Positions 50,013 to 60,354 of a stretch of 64,000 nt of DNA are shown here, piece by piece. This DNA comes from an uncultured Candidatus Thioglobus sp. (GTDB lineage: Bacteria; Pseudomonadota; Gammaproteobacteria; PS1; Thioglobaceae). Made by a program: the position numbers and the translations under genes. A model generated the notes under the pieces. That model saw only the letters and a list, made by a program, of their open reading frames with translations, was not told the origin of the DNA and searched no databases. Within the stretch, counting starts at the first letter, position 1. Each line of letters begins with the position of its first letter. The stretch spans positions 36,623 to 100,622 of the forward strand of contig CAJVCK010000002.1 of NCBI GenBank assembly GCA_910595805.1, in the 5' to 3' direction.

Positions 50013-50033
50013 TTTTTCGTCCTAATATGTTTA

Positions 50034-51014
50034 TTAATCACTCATTAAGTCAACTGGTGGCCAGTTATCAATGGCTGTGCCTAAATCTAGGCCTTTTTCA
50101 GTTAGTACTTCTTTAATTTCGTTTAATGACTTACGGCCTAAGTTAGGTGTTCTTAGTAAGTCTTGTTCTGACTTTTGGATCAAATCACCAATGTAGTAGA
50201 TTTGCTCAGCTTTTAGACAGTTTGCACTACGTACAGTTAGTTCTAATTCATCTACTGCCGCTAATAACTGCGGATCAAAATCATCAGAAGTTGGCAATGC
50301 TGCTTCTTCTTCAACTAACTCTAATTCAACGAATGAAGATAACTGGTCCTGCAAGATAGTTGCTGCACGTTTAACGGCTTCCTCAGCATTAACAGAGCCA
50401 TTTGTTTCAACAATAATATTTAATTTATCTAAATTAACCTTTTGATCAACACGAGCTGCTTCTACAGTAAAGCTAACACGTTTAATTGGGGAGAAGCTTG
50501 CGTCTAATTGCATACCACCAATAGTAGATGAATCATCATCACGTGTTACTGCCGTATCGTAACCGATACCAGTGCCAATTTTAAGTGTCATACGCATATG
50601 GCCACCAGCATTAACAGTTGCAATTACTTTATCATTATTAAATACTGAGATATCCGTACCATTTGCCTCAATATCAGCTACTGTAATTTCACACGGCCCT
50701 TTTTTGTCAATAATGACTTCTGCAGTATCCGATGTATTAAGGGCAACAGAAACTTCTTTAAGGTTTAATAAAATATCCAACACATCTTCTTGAACGCCAT
50801 CAATAGTTGAGAATTCATGCATGACACCATCTATTGCCACTTCTGTGATTGCTGATCCCACCATAGAAGATAACAAAGTTCTTCTAAGAGCATTACCCAA
50901 TGTGTGTCCAAAGCCTCTTTCTAAGGGCTCGAGAATAATTCTGTATTCGTTAGTACCTGTGTTAGTTGATTCAACTAACTTTGGCTTTAAAAAGTCTCTT
51001 GCGCTACCTTGCAT
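50034..51014 (-). CDS. rpoA: RNA polymerase alpha subunit
   Basis: 326 residues read from ATG 51014. The N-terminal dimerisation domain has [18 protein letters not shown]; the C-terminal domain has [12 protein letters not shown] (the arginine equivalent to E. coli R265 that contacts UP elements) and [15 protein letters not shown] longer in-frame start at 51047 would run into rpsD and lacks family support. Assembles beta and beta' and contacts activators. Confidence 0.98.
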   Translation of the reverse strand: MQGSARDFLKPKLVESTNTGTNEYRIILEPLERGFGHTLGNALRRTLLSSMVGSAITEVAIDGVMHEFSTIDGVQEDVLDILLNLKEVSVALNTSDTAEVIIDKKGPCEITVADIEANGTDISVFNNDKVIATVNAGGHMRMTLKIGTGIGYDTAVTRDDDSSTIGGMQLDASFSPIKRVSFTVEAARVDQKVNLDKLNIIVETNGSVNAEEAVKRAATILQDQLSSFVELELVEEEAALPTSDDFDPQLLAAVDELELTVRSANCLKAEQIYYIGDLIQKSEQDLLRTPNLGRKSLNEIKEVLTEKGLDLGTAIDNWPPVDLMSD

Positions 51015-51024
51015 AATAAATTCC

Positions 51025-51651
51025 TTATTTTGAATACAATTCAACAATTAAATGTTCTGCAATATCTGATGACAGATCATCACGAGCAGGAACATTTTTA
51101 AATACACCTTTAAGGGCTTTATTGTCTACATCAACCCAGTCGACTTGTCCTGATTGCTCAGCAAGTTCAACAGCTAGTTGAATACGACTTTGTTTTTTGG
51201 CTTTTTCTCTAATTGAGATTTCATCATTTGCACTAACTTGATAAGAAGGGATATTTACAATCGAGCCATTCACTAAGATAGATTTGTGTGATACTAATTG
51301 TCTTGATTCAGCACGTGTCGCACCAAAACCCATACGATATACAACATTATCTAAGCGACATTCAAGCAGTGACAATAAGTTTTCACCAGTAGAGCCTTTC
51401 TTTTGAGAAGCTTTTTGGTAATAAAGACGAAATTGTTTTTCTAAAATGCCATAAATACGTCTAACTTTTTGTTTTTCACGTAATTGTAAACCATATTCAG
51501 TGCCTTTTTGACGACGGGCATTTGCACCGTGCACACCAGGAAGCTGTGTAATCTTACATTTAGAATCTAATGATCTAATTCCACTTTTTAAAAATAAGTC
51601 CGTGCCTTCGCGACGTGCTAATTTACAAGTAGGTCCAGTATATCTAGCCAT
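51025..51651 (-). CDS. rpsD: 30S ribosomal protein S4
   Basis: A 208-residue 16S primary binder. The N-terminal [18 protein letters not shown] lacks a zinc-type cysteine quartet, and the S4 RNA-binding domain is at [19 protein letters not shown]. In enterics S4 represses the alpha operon by binding rpsM leader RNA; whether this holds here is not visible. Confidence 0.98.
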   Translation of the reverse strand: MARYTGPTCKLARREGTDLFLKSGIRSLDSKCKITQLPGVHGANARRQKGTEYGLQLREKQKVRRIYGILEKQFRLYYQKASQKKGSTGENLLSLLECRLDNVVYRMGFGATRAESRQLVSHKSILVNGSIVNIPSYQVSANDEISIREKAKKQSRIQLAVELAEQSGQVDWVDVDNKALKGVFKNVPARDDLSSDIAEHLIVELYSK

Positions 51652-51660
51652 AATTTATCC

Positions 51661-52050
51661 TTATACTCTACGTTTCTTAGAAGGACGACAACCGTTATGA
51701 GGGATTGGCGTAACATCTGTGATTGATTGAATTTTTAATCCTTGTGCATTAAGACCACGAATGGCTGAGTCACGTCCAGGACCTGGGCCTTTAACACGAA
51801 CATCTAAATTTTTCATGCCAAAAGCCAATGCTTTTTCACCACAGTTCCCAGCGGCTACTTGCGCTGCAAATGGTGTTGATTTTCTTGAACCTCTAAAACC
51901 AGATCCGCCCGAAGTTGCCCAACAAACTGCGTTACCGTGGCGATCGGTAATCATAACAATAGTATTGTTAAATGTTGCATGAATATGTGCAATACCGTCA
52001 GTAATGACTTTTTTTGATTTTTTCTTTGCTGGAGCTGGAGCTTGAGCCAT
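51661..52050 (-). CDS. rpsK: 30S ribosomal protein S11
   Basis: 129 residues of the platform protein. [19 protein letters not shown] and [13 protein letters not shown] and the basic C-terminus CRPSKKRRV are typical. A short N-terminal lysine-alanine stretch ([11 protein letters not shown]) is present, a mild form of the tail seen in L30. Confidence 0.98.
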   Translation of the reverse strand: MAQAPAPAKKKSKKVITDGIAHIHATFNNTIVMITDRHGNAVCWATSGGSGFRGSRKSTPFAAQVAAGNCGEKALAFGMKNLDVRVKGPGPGRDSAIRGLNAQGLKIQSITDVTPIPHNGCRPSKKRRV

Positions 52051-52065
52051 AATATCTACCTATGA

Positions 52066-52419
52066 TTATTTAATTAAACGACGAGGACCCTTACGAGTTC
52101 TAGCATTTGTTTTAGTTCTTTGACCACGAAGTGGTAATGATTTTCTGTGACGGATACCACGGTAACAGCCCAAATCCTTAAGGCGTTTAATGTCCATGGC
52201 TACTTGACGACGAAGATCACCTTCAACCTCAAATTTTGCAACCTCGTTACGAATCAGTTCTAATTGATCTTCAGCGATATCAGATACTTTAGTTGCTGGA
52301 TCTAATTTAAGCTCTGAGCAAATTGCTTTTGCACGTGTATCACCAATACCAAAGATTGACTGTAAGCCAATTACAATGTGTTTGTTTGTTGGAATGTTAA
52401 TTCCCGCTATTCTTGCCAT
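52066..52419 (-). CDS. rpsM: 30S ribosomal protein S13
   Basis: 117 residues of the head protein bridging to L5. [19 protein letters not shown] and the C-terminal [14 protein letters not shown] are standard. First gene after the internal promoter at 52512-52540, with an untranslated leader of about 85 bases and an AAGGA site before the ATG. Confidence 0.98.
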   Translation of the reverse strand: MARIAGINIPTNKHIVIGLQSIFGIGDTRAKAICSELKLDPATKVSDIAEDQLELIRNEVAKFEVEGDLRRQVAMDIKRLKDLGCYRGIRHRKSLPLRGQRTKTNARTRKGPRRLIK

Positions 52420-52498
52420 TTATATTATCCTTATATCTTACTTTTACTTTTTAAATTTGTACTATTTTCCTTCGAAAAATAGGCTAAATATTAAAACG

Positions 52499-52540
52499 CG
52501 AAAAACCGGCAATTATACGTTGCGAGTCTTTCGATGTCAA
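52499..52540 (-). promoter_or_regulatory. Consensus sigma70 promoter of the alpha operon
   Basis: Minus strand: perfect TTGACA (52540-52535), 17 bases, perfect TATAAT (52517-52512), then three bases and CGGTTTTTCG (52508-52499) at the expected start site. The same TATAAT-N3-CGGTTTTTCG is upstream of rpsJ. It drives rpsM-rpsK-rpsD-rpoA-rplQ-rpsU. Confidence 0.85.
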
Positions 52541-52546
52541 TCTCAA

Positions 52547-52660
52547 TTAACCTTGTCTTTGCTTGTGACGAGGCTCTTTACAAATTACACGAACTACGCC
52601 GTGACGCTTAATAATTTTACAATTGTTACATATTTTTTTTACTGATGCTCTTACTTTCAT
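52547..52660 (-). CDS. rpmJ: 50S ribosomal protein L36
   Basis: A 37-residue protein, too short for many gene callers. It begins [15 protein letters not shown] and ends PRHKQRQG. Zinc ligands C11, C14, C27 and H32 make it the zinc-binding (C+) form. It follows secY by 18 bases, its usual place at the end of the spc operon. Confidence 0.97.
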
Positions 52661-52678
52661 AATTTCCTACCCTTCTTT

Positions 52679-53980
52679 CTAGTTTAAACCAGCCTTCTTC
52701 ATTAATGAATCATACTGATTAGACATTAAATGAGACTGTGCTTGCGAGATAAAATCCATCACCACAACGACGATGATCAATAAACTGGTGCCACCGAAAT
52801 AAAATGGTACGTTCCAATATAAGATTAAAAATTCTGGCAATAAACAAACAGCTGTAATATAAACTGCACCAGATGCAGTCAATCGAGACATGACTGAATC
52901 AATATAATCTGCTGAATGTTTTCCTGGTCGTATTCCTGGAATAAAGCCACCAGACTTACGTAAGTTGTCTGCTGTATCTTTCGAATCAAAAGTTAATGCC
53001 GTATAGAAGAAAGTAAAGAATACAATCGCTAAACCATAGAACATAACGTATAGTGGTTGCCCCGGAGAGATACTAGCCGTAATGTCAGCCAACCAACCCA
53101 TACCTTCCGATTGTGAAAACCAACCACCCATTGTTGCAGGGAATAAAATAATACTTGAGGCAAAAATTGGTGGAATAACACCTGCCATATTAATTTTCAG
53201 AGGTAAATACGAACTTTGACCACCAACCATCTTACGACCCTGCTGACGTTTTGCATAATTAACAGTAATACGACGTTGACCACGCTCCATAAAGACAACA
53301 AAAGCGGTTACTAACAATGTCATAGCAAAAAGAATTGCAACTAATATAACAGTCAATTCACCCGTTGATACTAAAGATAAAGTCGAGCCAAGTGCTGAAG
53401 GTAATCCAGATACAATACCTGCAAAAATAATCATTGAAATACCGTTACCGATACCTTTTTCAGTAATTTGCTCACCGAGCCACATTAAGAATAAAGTACC
53501 TGTAGTTAAGGTAATAACAGTTACTAAACTAAAAGTAAATCCACCTTGTGTAACTAGCGCTACACCACCTGCGCTCTGAGACTGTAGTGCTATTGAGATA
53601 CCATAAGATTGAAAAACTGCTAGTATTACTGTACCTAATCTTGTGTACTGAGTAATTTTACGTTTACCAGTTTCACCTTCTTTCTTTAGTTGCTCAAGTT
53701 TTGGCACTACTGAAGTCATTAATTGAACAATAATTGATGCCGAAATATAAGGCATGATGCCCAGGGTAAAAATAGATAAACGTTCTAACGCACCACCTGA
53801 GAACATATTAAACATATCCAAAATCGTACCTTGCTGATCTTGCACTATAGATGCTAGAGCAGTTGGTGAGATAAATGGAATTGTAATATGCGTACCAAGC
53901 CTAAAAACGACTAACGCACCCAATAAAAAGAGGATGCGTCTGATTAAATCTTGTGATAGGCCTAAAGGTGGTTGACTCAT
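52679..53980 (-). CDS. secY: Preprotein translocase subunit SecY
   Basis: 433 residues with ten membrane helices forming the SecYEG channel. N-terminal [24 protein letters not shown] helix, the plug region after it, and the long cytoplasmic loops before helices 7 and 9 ([34 protein letters not shown]) that contact ribosome and SecA. Four bases from rplO. Confidence 0.98.
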   Translation of the reverse strand: MSQPPLGLSQDLIRRILFLLGALVVFRLGTHITIPFISPTALASIVQDQQGTILDMFNMFSGGALERLSIFTLGIMPYISASIIVQLMTSVVPKLEQLKKEGETGKRKITQYTRLGTVILAVFQSYGISIALQSQSAGGVALVTQGGFTFSLVTVITLTTGTLFLMWLGEQITEKGIGNGISMIIFAGIVSGLPSALGSTLSLVSTGELTVILVAILFAMTLLVTAFVVFMERGQRRITVNYAKRQQGRKMVGGQSSYLPLKINMAGVIPPIFASSIILFPATMGGWFSQSEGMGWLADITASISPGQPLYVMFYGLAIVFFTFFYTALTFDSKDTADNLRKSGGFIPGIRPGKHSADYIDSVMSRLTASGAVYITAVCLLPEFLILYWNVPFYFGGTSLLIIVVVVMDFISQAQSHLMSNQYDSLMKKAGLN

Positions 53981-53984
53981 AGAA

Positions 53985-54428
53985 TTACTCGTTCACTGAG
54001 CCTTTAGCTGCTTCAATCGCCGCTTTGGCGCCTTTAGTTGCTTTAATGCCAGTCAATGTAACTGCTCTAGTTATTTCACCAGAAAGCATAACTTTAACAC
54101 GCTTAATGTTTTTAGTCACTAAGTTGTGTTGCTTTAAAACATCTACTGTAATTTCTTTTTCTTCTAAATTGTTGATCTCTGACAAAGTCACTTGCGATGT
54201 TATGATAGAGACTCTTGACGAGAAACCTACTTTTGGCAAACGACGTTGTAACGGCATCTGACCACCTTCGAAACCCACTTTAGTAAAACCACCTGAACGA
54301 GATTTTTGACCTTTGTGGCCACGACCACAAGTTTTACCAAAGCCACTACCGATTCCACGGCCAACACGTTTTCTTAGTTTTTTTTCACCATCCGCCGGTG
54401 ACAATGTGTTTAATTGCATAGTACTCAT
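53985..54428 (-). CDS. rplO: 50S ribosomal protein L15
   Basis: 147 residues. The glycine-rich start [20 protein letters not shown] (20 residues) and [14 protein letters not shown] are typical. It lies five bases after rpmD. Confidence 0.98.
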   Translation of the reverse strand: MSTMQLNTLSPADGEKKLRKRVGRGIGSGFGKTCGRGHKGQKSRSGGFTKVGFEGGQMPLQRRLPKVGFSSRVSIITSQVTLSEINNLEEKEITVDVLKQHNLVTKNIKRVKVMLSGEITRAVTLTGIKATKGAKAAIEAAKGSVNE

Positions 54429-54433
54429 AATTT

Positions 54434-54697
54434 CTAACCCTCAACCTTAAGTAGGTAAGACACTTTGTTGATCATGCCTCTTACTTCAGGTGTATCTTGT
54501 AAAACAACTGTGTGATTAATTCTCTTTAAACCTAATCCAGTAACAGTTGCACGGTGTGCTGGAAGACGGCCATAAAAACTTTTTACTAAAGTTACACTAA
54601 CAGTATTCTTCTTAGGTACTGCCTTTTTTGGTGCAGCCTTTTTTGGTGCAGCCTTTTTTGGTGCAGCCTTTTTAACTACCTTCTTTTCTTCAGCCAT
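54434..54697 (-). CDS. rpmD: 50S ribosomal protein L30 with Lys/Ala/Pro-rich N-terminal tail
   Basis: 87 residues, of which only about 58 (from [14 protein letters not shown]) are ordinary L30 with [13 protein letters not shown]. The first 29 form a basic tail with repeats of KKAAP, resembling histone H1-like tails. The start ATG shares one base with the rpsE stop (TAATG). No ATG, GTG or TTG lies between the tail and the core, so the tail is probably translated. It is encoded by a 15-bp tandem repeat. Confidence 0.93.
   Translation of the reverse strand: MAEEKKVVKKAAPKKAAPKKAAPKKAVPKKNTVSVTLVKSFYGRLPAHRATVTGLGLKRINHTVVLQDTPEVRGMINKVSYLLKVEG
54621..54673. repeat. 15-bp tandem repeat within rpmD
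   Basis: Three identical 15-bp units (54621-54635, 54636-54650, 54651-54665) plus eight bases of a fourth. Each unit codes five residues, so copy changes keep the frame. Confidence 0.95.
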
Positions 54698-55215
54698 TAT
54701 GCTTCCCCAGTAATTTGTTCAACAGTTTTACCACGCTTAGAGGCAACAGACTGTGGAGATGACATTGAAGTTAAACCTTCAACAGTAGCACGTACAACAC
54801 TAATAGGATTACGTGTGCCATTGCATTTAGCCAAAATGTTATGAACACCAACTGCTTCTAATACACTACGCATCGGCCCACCTGCAATAACACCTGTACC
54901 TTCTGATGCCGGCTGCATATAAACTTTAGCAGCACCAACATTAGAAGTAATAGGGTAATAAAGGGTGCCGTCTTTCAATGGTACGTTTTTCATAGCTTTT
55001 TTAGCTTTGTCCATTGCTTTCTGGATTGCAGCAGGCACTTCACGTGCTTTACCAGTACCGTAACCAACTTTACCATTACCGTCGCCAACAACAACGAGTG
55101 CTGAGAAGCCAAAAATACGACCACCTTTTACTACTTTGACAACTCGACGAATGTTAACCAGTTTTTCAATATACTCGTTATCGTCTTTATTATTATTTTT
55201 CTTATATTCAGCCAT
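54697..55215 (-). CDS. rpsE: 30S ribosomal protein S5
   Basis: 172 residues. The double-stranded RNA-binding half has [19 protein letters not shown], followed by [18 protein letters not shown] lysine/asparagine-rich N-terminus precedes it. Role in decoding accuracy and the mRNA entry tunnel. Confidence 0.98.
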   Translation of the reverse strand: MAEYKKNNNKDDNEYIEKLVNIRRVVKVVKGGRIFGFSALVVVGDGNGKVGYGTGKAREVPAAIQKAMDKAKKAMKNVPLKDGTLYYPITSNVGAAKVYMQPASEGTGVIAGGPMRSVLEAVGVHNILAKCNGTRNPISVVRATVEGLTSMSSPQSVASKRGKTVEQITGEA

Positions 55216-55241
55216 TATTGTCGCCTATTTTATAATTTTTT

Positions 55242-55589
55242 TTAAAAGTCTAAACCGCCATCACGTGCTGCATCTGCCAACGCTTTAACACGACCATGGT
55301 ATTTAAAGCCAGAACGATCAAACGCAACTTTTGTTACTTTTGCTTTCTTTGCCGCTTTAGCAATCTCAACGCCAATTTTAGTTGCAGCATCAACATTACC
55401 ACCATTCTTAACTTTAACATTTAATGTTGAAGCTGAAGCTAGTGTCTTTGTGCCACAGCTACTAATTATTTGAGCATAAATATGTTGTGAAGTTTTGTGT
55501 ACAGATAAACGTTCTACACCATTCTCAGAATTTTTTGCTCGAAATTTTGTTGCTCTTCTTAATCGAGCTTGTTTTTTAGACAATTTCAT
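55242..55589 (-). CDS. rplR: 50S ribosomal protein L18
   Basis: 115 residues binding 5S r[19 protein letters not shown] and [20 protein letters not shown] are conserved. Confidence 0.98.
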   Translation of the reverse strand: MKLSKKQARLRRATKFRAKNSENGVERLSVHKTSQHIYAQIISSCGTKTLASASTLNVKVKNGGNVDAATKIGVEIAKAAKKAKVTKVAFDRSGFKYHGRVKALADAARDGGLDF

Positions 55590-55605
55590 ATCTTAATACC
55601 TTTTA

Positions 55606-56151
55606 TTATTTCTTCTTAGCTTCTTTACGTACAACATATTCGTCAGTATAGCGAACACCTTTGCCTTTATAAGGCTCTGGCGGACGATAAGCTCTAATTT
55701 CAGCAGCCGCTTGCCCTACTTTTTGTTTGTCCATGCCTTTTACAACAATTTCAGTTTGTGTAGGCGTTTCAGCAGTAATGCCTTCAGGCAGGTCATACTT
55801 AACTGGGTGTGAAAAACCAAGCGTTAAGTCTAAAACTTTACCCATAGCTTTTGCACGGTAACCAACACCGATTAAAGATAATTTCTTTTCCCAGCCCTCT
55901 GATACACCTTGAATCAAATTAGCACTATTAGCTCTTGCAGTACCTGCTTGTGCCCATGCTTTCTTCTCATCTTTTTTATCAACTTTATTAATAGTGAAAG
56001 TCAAAACATTTTCAGTATTAGTCACTGTGACAAATGTATGTATTTCCATCTGCATCTGACCTAGCTTTCCTTTGGCAGATAAAGTTGTACCATCAATAGA
56101 TACCTCAACGCCAGTTGGAATTTCGATTGGTGCTTTTGCAATTCTAGACAT
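55606..56151 (-). CDS. rplF: 50S ribosomal protein L6
   Basis: 181 residues. Two similar domains; the C-terminal signature is PEPYKGKGVRYTDE. Start and length are as in E. coli L6 (177). Confidence 0.98.
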   Translation of the reverse strand: MSRIAKAPIEIPTGVEVSIDGTTLSAKGKLGQMQMEIHTFVTVTNTENVLTFTINKVDKKDEKKAWAQAGTARANSANLIQGVSEGWEKKLSLIGVGYRAKAMGKVLDLTLGFSHPVKYDLPEGITAETPTQTEIVVKGMDKQKVGQAAAEIRAYRPPEPYKGKGVRYTDEYVVRKEAKKK

Positions 56152-56166
56152 CTTATAACTCCCTAA

Positions 56167-56562
56167 TTAAGATACGCTGCACAAAACTTCGCCACCAACA
56201 TTCTGGGCTGCTGCATTTTGACCAGTCATCACACCTTTAGGTGTTGAAACAATGACGATACCTAAACCATTCATAATGCTTGGCATTTCAGTACTCTTAA
56301 CATATACGCGCAAACTTGGCTTAGAAATTCTTTCTAAAGAATCGATTACCGGTTTATCGTCATAATATTTTAATTTTATTATTATTGTTTTACTGGCAGC
56401 TTCGCCATCGACACTAAACGATTCAATATAACCTTCTTGCTGCATTACACTTGCAATAGCAGACTTTAAATTAGATGCTGGAATATTGACTTCTTTTTTA
56501 TCAACCATGTGCGCATTACGAATGCGGGTTAACATATCAGCAACTGGATCAGACATACTCAT
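56167..56562 (-). CDS. rpsH: 30S ribosomal protein S8
   Basis: 131 residues of a 16S primary binder. DPVADMLTRIRNAHMV at the start and GLGIVIVSTPKGVMT near the end. In E. coli S8 represses the spc operon at rplE; a matching site was not identified here. Confidence 0.98.
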   Translation of the reverse strand: MSMSDPVADMLTRIRNAHMVDKKEVNIPASNLKSAIASVMQQEGYIESFSVDGEAASKTIIIKLKYYDDKPVIDSLERISKPSLRVYVKSTEMPSIMNGLGIVIVSTPKGVMTGQNAAAQNVGGEVLCSVS

Positions 56563-56574
56563 ATTATTTTCCTC

Positions 56575-56880
56575 CTACCAACTTGCTTTAGATAAACCTG
56601 GCACTTCACCATTCATGGTGCGCTCTCTCAATTTTGTTCTCGCTAAACCAAACTTGCGATAAACACCATGTGGACGACCCGTCAAACCACAACGAGCTCG
56701 TTGTCTAGTAGGTGATGCGTCACGTGGTAATGCTTGCAACTTAATAGTCGCTTGAAAACGTTCTTCATCAGAAGAGTGTACACTTTTAATAATTTTCTTT
56801 AGCTCAAGGCGCTTAGTTCGGTATTTTTCAACCAACTTTGCGCGCTTAGCATCTCTATTTATCATAGACTTTTTAGCCAT
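56575..56880 (-). CDS. rpsN: 30S ribosomal protein S14 (zinc-free type)
   Basis: 101 residues, the long form without zinc cysteine pairs. [19 protein letters not shown] is the family signature; a single cysteine is present. Confidence 0.98.
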   Translation of the reverse strand: MAKKSMINRDAKRAKLVEKYRTKRLELKKIIKSVHSSDEERFQATIKLQALPRDASPTRQRARCGLTGRPHGVYRKFGLARTKLRERTMNGEVPGLSKASW

Positions 56881-56885
56881 TTTCC

Positions 56886-57425
56886 TTATCCTTTAAATGG
56901 GAAATTAAACATTGCTAATAGTTTCTTAGCGTCTTCATTATTGGCAGCAGAAGTTGTGATAGCAATATCCATACCACGCGTTCTTGTTACCTTTTCAAAA
57001 TCAATTTCTGGGAATACGATTTGCTCTGTTAAACCCATGTTGTAGTTACCACGTCCGTCAAATGATTTTTCATTTAGACCACGAAAGTCACGAATACGAG
57101 GAATTGCAATATTTACTAAACGATCAAGGAATTCATACATTTTCTCCTTGCGCAAAGTCACTTTACAACCGATTGCATTACCTTCTCTTACCTTAAAGCT
57201 AGCTACTGATTTACGTGCCATGCAAGTCATTGGTTTTTGACCTGAAATGAGGCTCATTTCTTCTAATGCACTTTGTAAAATTTTCTTATCACCCAAAGCA
57301 CTACCCAAACCCATATTAATTGTAATCTTTTCAATCTTAGGAACTTGCATAATATTGCTCATTCCAAGCTCTTTTTGTAGAGCCGGTAATATTTCATTCT
57401 TATATTGTTCTTGTAATCTAGACAC
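56886..57425 (-). CDS. rplE: 50S ribosomal protein L5
   Basis: 179 residues binding 5S r[38 protein letters not shown] and [13 protein letters not shown] segment ([11 protein letters not shown]) are typical. Confidence 0.98.
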   Translation of the reverse strand: MSRLQEQYKNEILPALQKELGMSNIMQVPKIEKITINMGLGSALGDKKILQSALEEMSLISGQKPMTCMARKSVASFKVREGNAIGCKVTLRKEKMYEFLDRLVNIAIPRIRDFRGLNEKSFDGRGNYNMGLTEQIVFPEIDFEKVTRTRGMDIAITTSAANNEDAKKLLAMFNFPFKG

Positions 57426-57446
57426 GGTTATTTTTCCTTAACTTGC

Positions 57447-57758
57447 TCAAACGATTGAATCGCCGTTTGATTTAAAAAATCTTTCTTTATTGCCGTCTTT
57501 ATCGGTGCGAATACCAACTCTATCTGCTTTCTTCGTTTTTTCATTATAGATGGCCACATTAGAAATTGCCATTGGCATTTCTATATCTAAGATACCACCA
57601 GTAGAGCCTGCATTTGGATTGGCTTTAACATGCTTTTTAGAAATATTCAAACCTTCAACTACTACTTTAGCATCTGTTACTTTAGTAACTGTACCAGTAG
57701 AGCCTTTATCTTTACCGGCAATAACAATTACTTCATCGTTCAATTTAATCTTTTGCAT
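57447..57758 (-). CDS. rplX: 50S ribosomal protein L24
   Basis: 103 residues with the KOW motif (DEVIVIAGKDKGSTGTVTKV), an assembly initiator. Its start shares one base with the rplN stop. Confidence 0.98.
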   Translation of the reverse strand: MQKIKLNDEVIVIAGKDKGSTGTVTKVTDAKVVVEGLNISKKHVKANPNAGSTGGILDIEMPMAISNVAIYNEKTKKADRVGIRTDKDGNKERFFKSNGDSIV

Positions 57759-58126
57759 TACAATACCTCTGGTGCTAATGACACGATCTTCATAAATTTT
57801 GCAGAGCGTAACTCACGTGTTACTGGGCCGAAAATACGAGTACCAACAGGCTCAAGCTTAGTATTTAACAGTACCACAGCATTACTATCAAAACGAATGC
57901 GTGAACCATCAGTACGTCGAACGCCGTGAGCAGTACGTACAACAACAGCATCGTAAACGTCACCTTTTTTTACTTTACCGCGTGGTGAAGCTTCTTTAAT
58001 ACTGACTTTAATAACGTCACCAATATTTGCATAACGACGCTTAGAGCCGCCTAATACTTTGATACACATTGCCTTGACACCGCCACTGTTGTCTGCAATA
58101 TGAAGTTTTGTTTGCATTTGAATCAT
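57758..58126 (-). CDS. rplN: 50S ribosomal protein L14
   Basis: 122 residues, the usual length. [20 protein letters not shown] and [17 protein letters not shown] are conserved. First gene of the classical spc operon; no promoter pair is evident in the 28 bases to rpsQ. Confidence 0.98.
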   Translation of the reverse strand: MIQMQTKLHIADNSGGVKAMCIKVLGGSKRRYANIGDVIKVSIKEASPRGKVKKGDVYDAVVVRTAHGVRRTDGSRIRFDSNAVVLLNTKLEPVGTRIFGPVTRELRSAKFMKIVSLAPEVL

Positions 58127-58154
58127 GTCTTATTCTCTTTTAATATGCTATAAA

Positions 58155-58421
58155 TTAATCAATCACAACTGATTTTTCAACGACTTCCAATAGTGACCAG
58201 CATTTAGTCTTAGAAACTGGTTTTGCTTCGATAACTCTAACTGTATCACCTAAACCACATTCATTGTTTTCATCATGCGCATGAACTTTTGTACTACGCT
58301 TGATATATTTTTTGTAAATTGGGTGTCTTACTTTACGTTCAATCATAACGGCAATCGTTTTATCACGACTATTGCTAACAACTTTACCCGTCAATACGCG
58401 CTCTACTTTTGATTCACTCAT
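58155..58421 (-). CDS. rpsQ: 30S ribosomal protein S17
   Basis: 88 residues. [20 protein letters not shown] and the signature [18 protein letters not shown]. It overlaps the rpmC stop by four bases. Confidence 0.98.
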   Translation of the reverse strand: MSESKVERVLTGKVVSNSRDKTIAVMIERKVRHPIYKKYIKRSTKVHAHDENNECGLGDTVRVIEAKPVSKTKCWSLLEVVEKSVVID

Positions 58422-58606
58422 GATTGCTTCTCTTTAATAATTGTTTTAATTTGTGCAATGGATCTCTTGGTTTTACCCAGCTTTGAAGCATCAGCTAATT
58501 GCGCAGTTTTGTGTTGCATACGCAACTCAAAGTGTTCTTTTAAAAGCGTCATTAGCGTTTCATTCAATTGTGAGATATCTTGCTCTCTTAATTCTTTAAC
58601 ATCCAT
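58418..58606 (-). CDS. rpmC: 50S ribosomal protein L29
   Basis: 62 residues at the exit tunnel, where trigger factor and SRP dock. [16 protein letters not shown] begins it and [12 protein letters not shown] is the C-terminal helix. It overlaps rplP by one base and rpsQ by four. Confidence 0.97.
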   Translation of the reverse strand: MDVKELREQDISQLNETLMTLLKEHFELRMQHKTAQLADASKLGKTKRSIAQIKTIIKEKQS

Positions 58607-59016
58607 TACATCACCGTCCGTTTAACTACTGTTGTTTTTACTGGTAATTTAGCTGCTGCCAATGCAAAAGCTTCTCTTGCAACAGTTTCATCAACACCTT
58701 GCATTTCAAAAAGCATTTGACCTGGTTTAATTTGTGCTACCCAGTATTCAACACTACCTTTACCTTTACCCATACGTACTTCGAGAGGTTTCTTAGTAAT
58801 TGGTTTATCAGGAAAAACACGAATCCAGATCTTGCCTTGACGTTTTACATGACGTGTCATTGCACGACGTGCTGATTCGATTTGTCTAGCTGTCATACGA
58901 CATCTACCAGTTGCTTGCAAACCGATTTCACCAAAACTAACCTTGTGGCCAGTGGCTAGACCGCGATTACGGCCCTTCATCATTTTTCTAAATTTTGTAC
59001 GTTTAGGTTGTAGCAT
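58606..59016 (-). CDS. rplP: 50S ribosomal protein L16
   Basis: 136 residues, same length as E. coli. [19 protein letters not shown] and [24 protein letters not shown] segment ([14 protein letters not shown]) are present. Confidence 0.98.
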   Translation of the reverse strand: MLQPKRTKFRKMMKGRNRGLATGHKVSFGEIGLQATGRCRMTARQIESARRAMTRHVKRQGKIWIRVFPDKPITKKPLEVRMGKGKGSVEYWVAQIKPGQMLFEMQGVDETVAREAFALAAAKLPVKTTVVKRTVM

Positions 59017-59027
59017 TTTTAAGTCCT

Positions 59028-59720
59028 TTACTTCTTGCCTAGTTGAGTTGTTGCACCACGACGAGCAACCTCATCCAATGTTCCTTTTTTGTGATCTAAA
59101 ATTTCACCTTTAAAGATCCAAACCTTAATTCCAATCACACCATATTGTGTATTTGCGCCATAATGTGCATAGTCAACATCAGCTCTAAATGTATGCAATG
59201 GCACACGACCTTCACGATACCATTCAGAACGTGCAATCTCAGCGCCATTTAATCGACCACTAACCATGACTTTAATGCCTAGAGCACCAAGACGTGTCGC
59301 ATTACCTAGCACACGTTTAACAGCTCGACGATACATCACACGCTTTTCTAATTGTTGTGCAATATTTTCAGCCACTAAGCGTGAATCCAACTCGGGCTTT
59401 TTAATTTCTTCAATACTAATATGTACTGGAATACCCATCATTTTACTAACGATGTTTTTAAGTTGTTCAATATCAGCACCTTTTTTGCCAATAACAATAC
59501 CTGGGCGTGCAGTATGGATAACAACTTTAGCACTACTTGATAGACGTTCAATCTGAACACGACTAACAGAAGCAGATTTTAACTTCTCGAATAAGAAATC
59601 TCTAACTTCGATATCAGATAATAAATACTTAGAGTAATCTTGAGAATTCGCATACCACTTAGAATCCCAATCTTTAACGATGCCTAATCTAATACCTTTT
59701 GGATTTACTTTTTGACCCAT
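59028..59720 (-). CDS. rpsC: 30S ribosomal protein S3
   Basis: 230 residues. [20 protein letters not shown] begins it, the KH domain has [15 protein letters not shown], and [17 protein letters not shown] is in the second domain. Four bases from rplV. Confidence 0.98.
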   Translation of the reverse strand: MGQKVNPKGIRLGIVKDWDSKWYANSQDYSKYLLSDIEVRDFLFEKLKSASVSRVQIERLSSSAKVVIHTARPGIVIGKKGADIEQLKNIVSKMMGIPVHISIEEIKKPELDSRLVAENIAQQLEKRVMYRRAVKRVLGNATRLGALGIKVMVSGRLNGAEIARSEWYREGRVPLHTFRADVDYAHYGANTQYGVIGIKVWIFKGEILDHKKGTLDEVARRGATTQLGKK

Positions 59721-59723
59721 AAT

Positions 59724-60059
59724 TTAACCTGCACTTACGCCAACTGTTATGTGGCTTGTTCTTTTTAAAATTCGATTCGCTCTACCTTTTGCTCTAGGAC
59801 GGATTCTTTTCATTGTTGAGCCTTCGTCAATACAAATACTGCTAACCTTTAATTCATCAATATCTAAACCATCGTTATGCTCAGCATTTGAGATAGCTGA
59901 ATTTAATACTTTCTTAACTAATTTAGCCGCTCCTTTATTACTAAACGATAAAATATTTAATGCTTCCTCGACTGGTTTGTTACGGATTTGATCCGCTACC
60001 AATCTCACTTTAAAAGCTGAGCCTTTTGCGTACTTATGTATTGCTTTAACTTCTTTCAT
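59724..60059 (-). CDS. rplV: 50S ribosomal protein L22
   Basis: 111 residues. Its extended loop ([18 protein letters not shown]) lines the exit tunnel, a site of macrolide resistance changes in other bacteria. No deletion is seen in the loop. Confidence 0.98.
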   Translation of the reverse strand: MKEVKAIHKYAKGSAFKVRLVADQIRNKPVEEALNILSFSNKGAAKLVKKVLNSAISNAEHNDGLDIDELKVSSICIDEGSTMKRIRPRAKGRANRILKRTSHITVGVSAG

Positions 60060-60076
60060 GGTTATTTACCTTTTAT

Positions 60077-60346
60077 TTACGCTGTACGATCACCAGTGTG
60101 ACCTTTAAAAGTTCTTGTTACCGCAAACTCGCCTAACTTATGGCCAATCATTTGCTCATTAATGGACACTGGCACATGCGCTCTACCATTATGTATTGCA
60201 ATGGTAAGTCCAATCATTTCTGGAACAATAACACTACGACGAGACCAAGTCTTAATTGGTTTTCTATCGTTATTTTCTTGAGCAGTTAATACTTTTTTGA
60301 TTAAATGCTCGTCAACAAATGGACCCTTTCTTAATGATCTAGCCAT
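60077..60346 (-). CDS. rpsS: 30S ribosomal protein S19
   Basis: 89 residues of the head protein. [17 protein letters not shown] and [16 protein letters not shown] are typical. Confidence 0.98.
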   Translation of the reverse strand: MARSLRKGPFVDEHLIKKVLTAQENNDRKPIKTWSRRSVIVPEMIGLTIAIHNGRAHVPVSINEQMIGHKLGEFAVTRTFKGHTGDRTA

Positions 60347-60354
60347 GATTACCC

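Noticed and set aside
51015..51047. Longer rpoA start
   Set aside because: It would begin inside rpsD and adds residues absent from the family; [11 protein letters not shown] is a normal alpha N-terminus.
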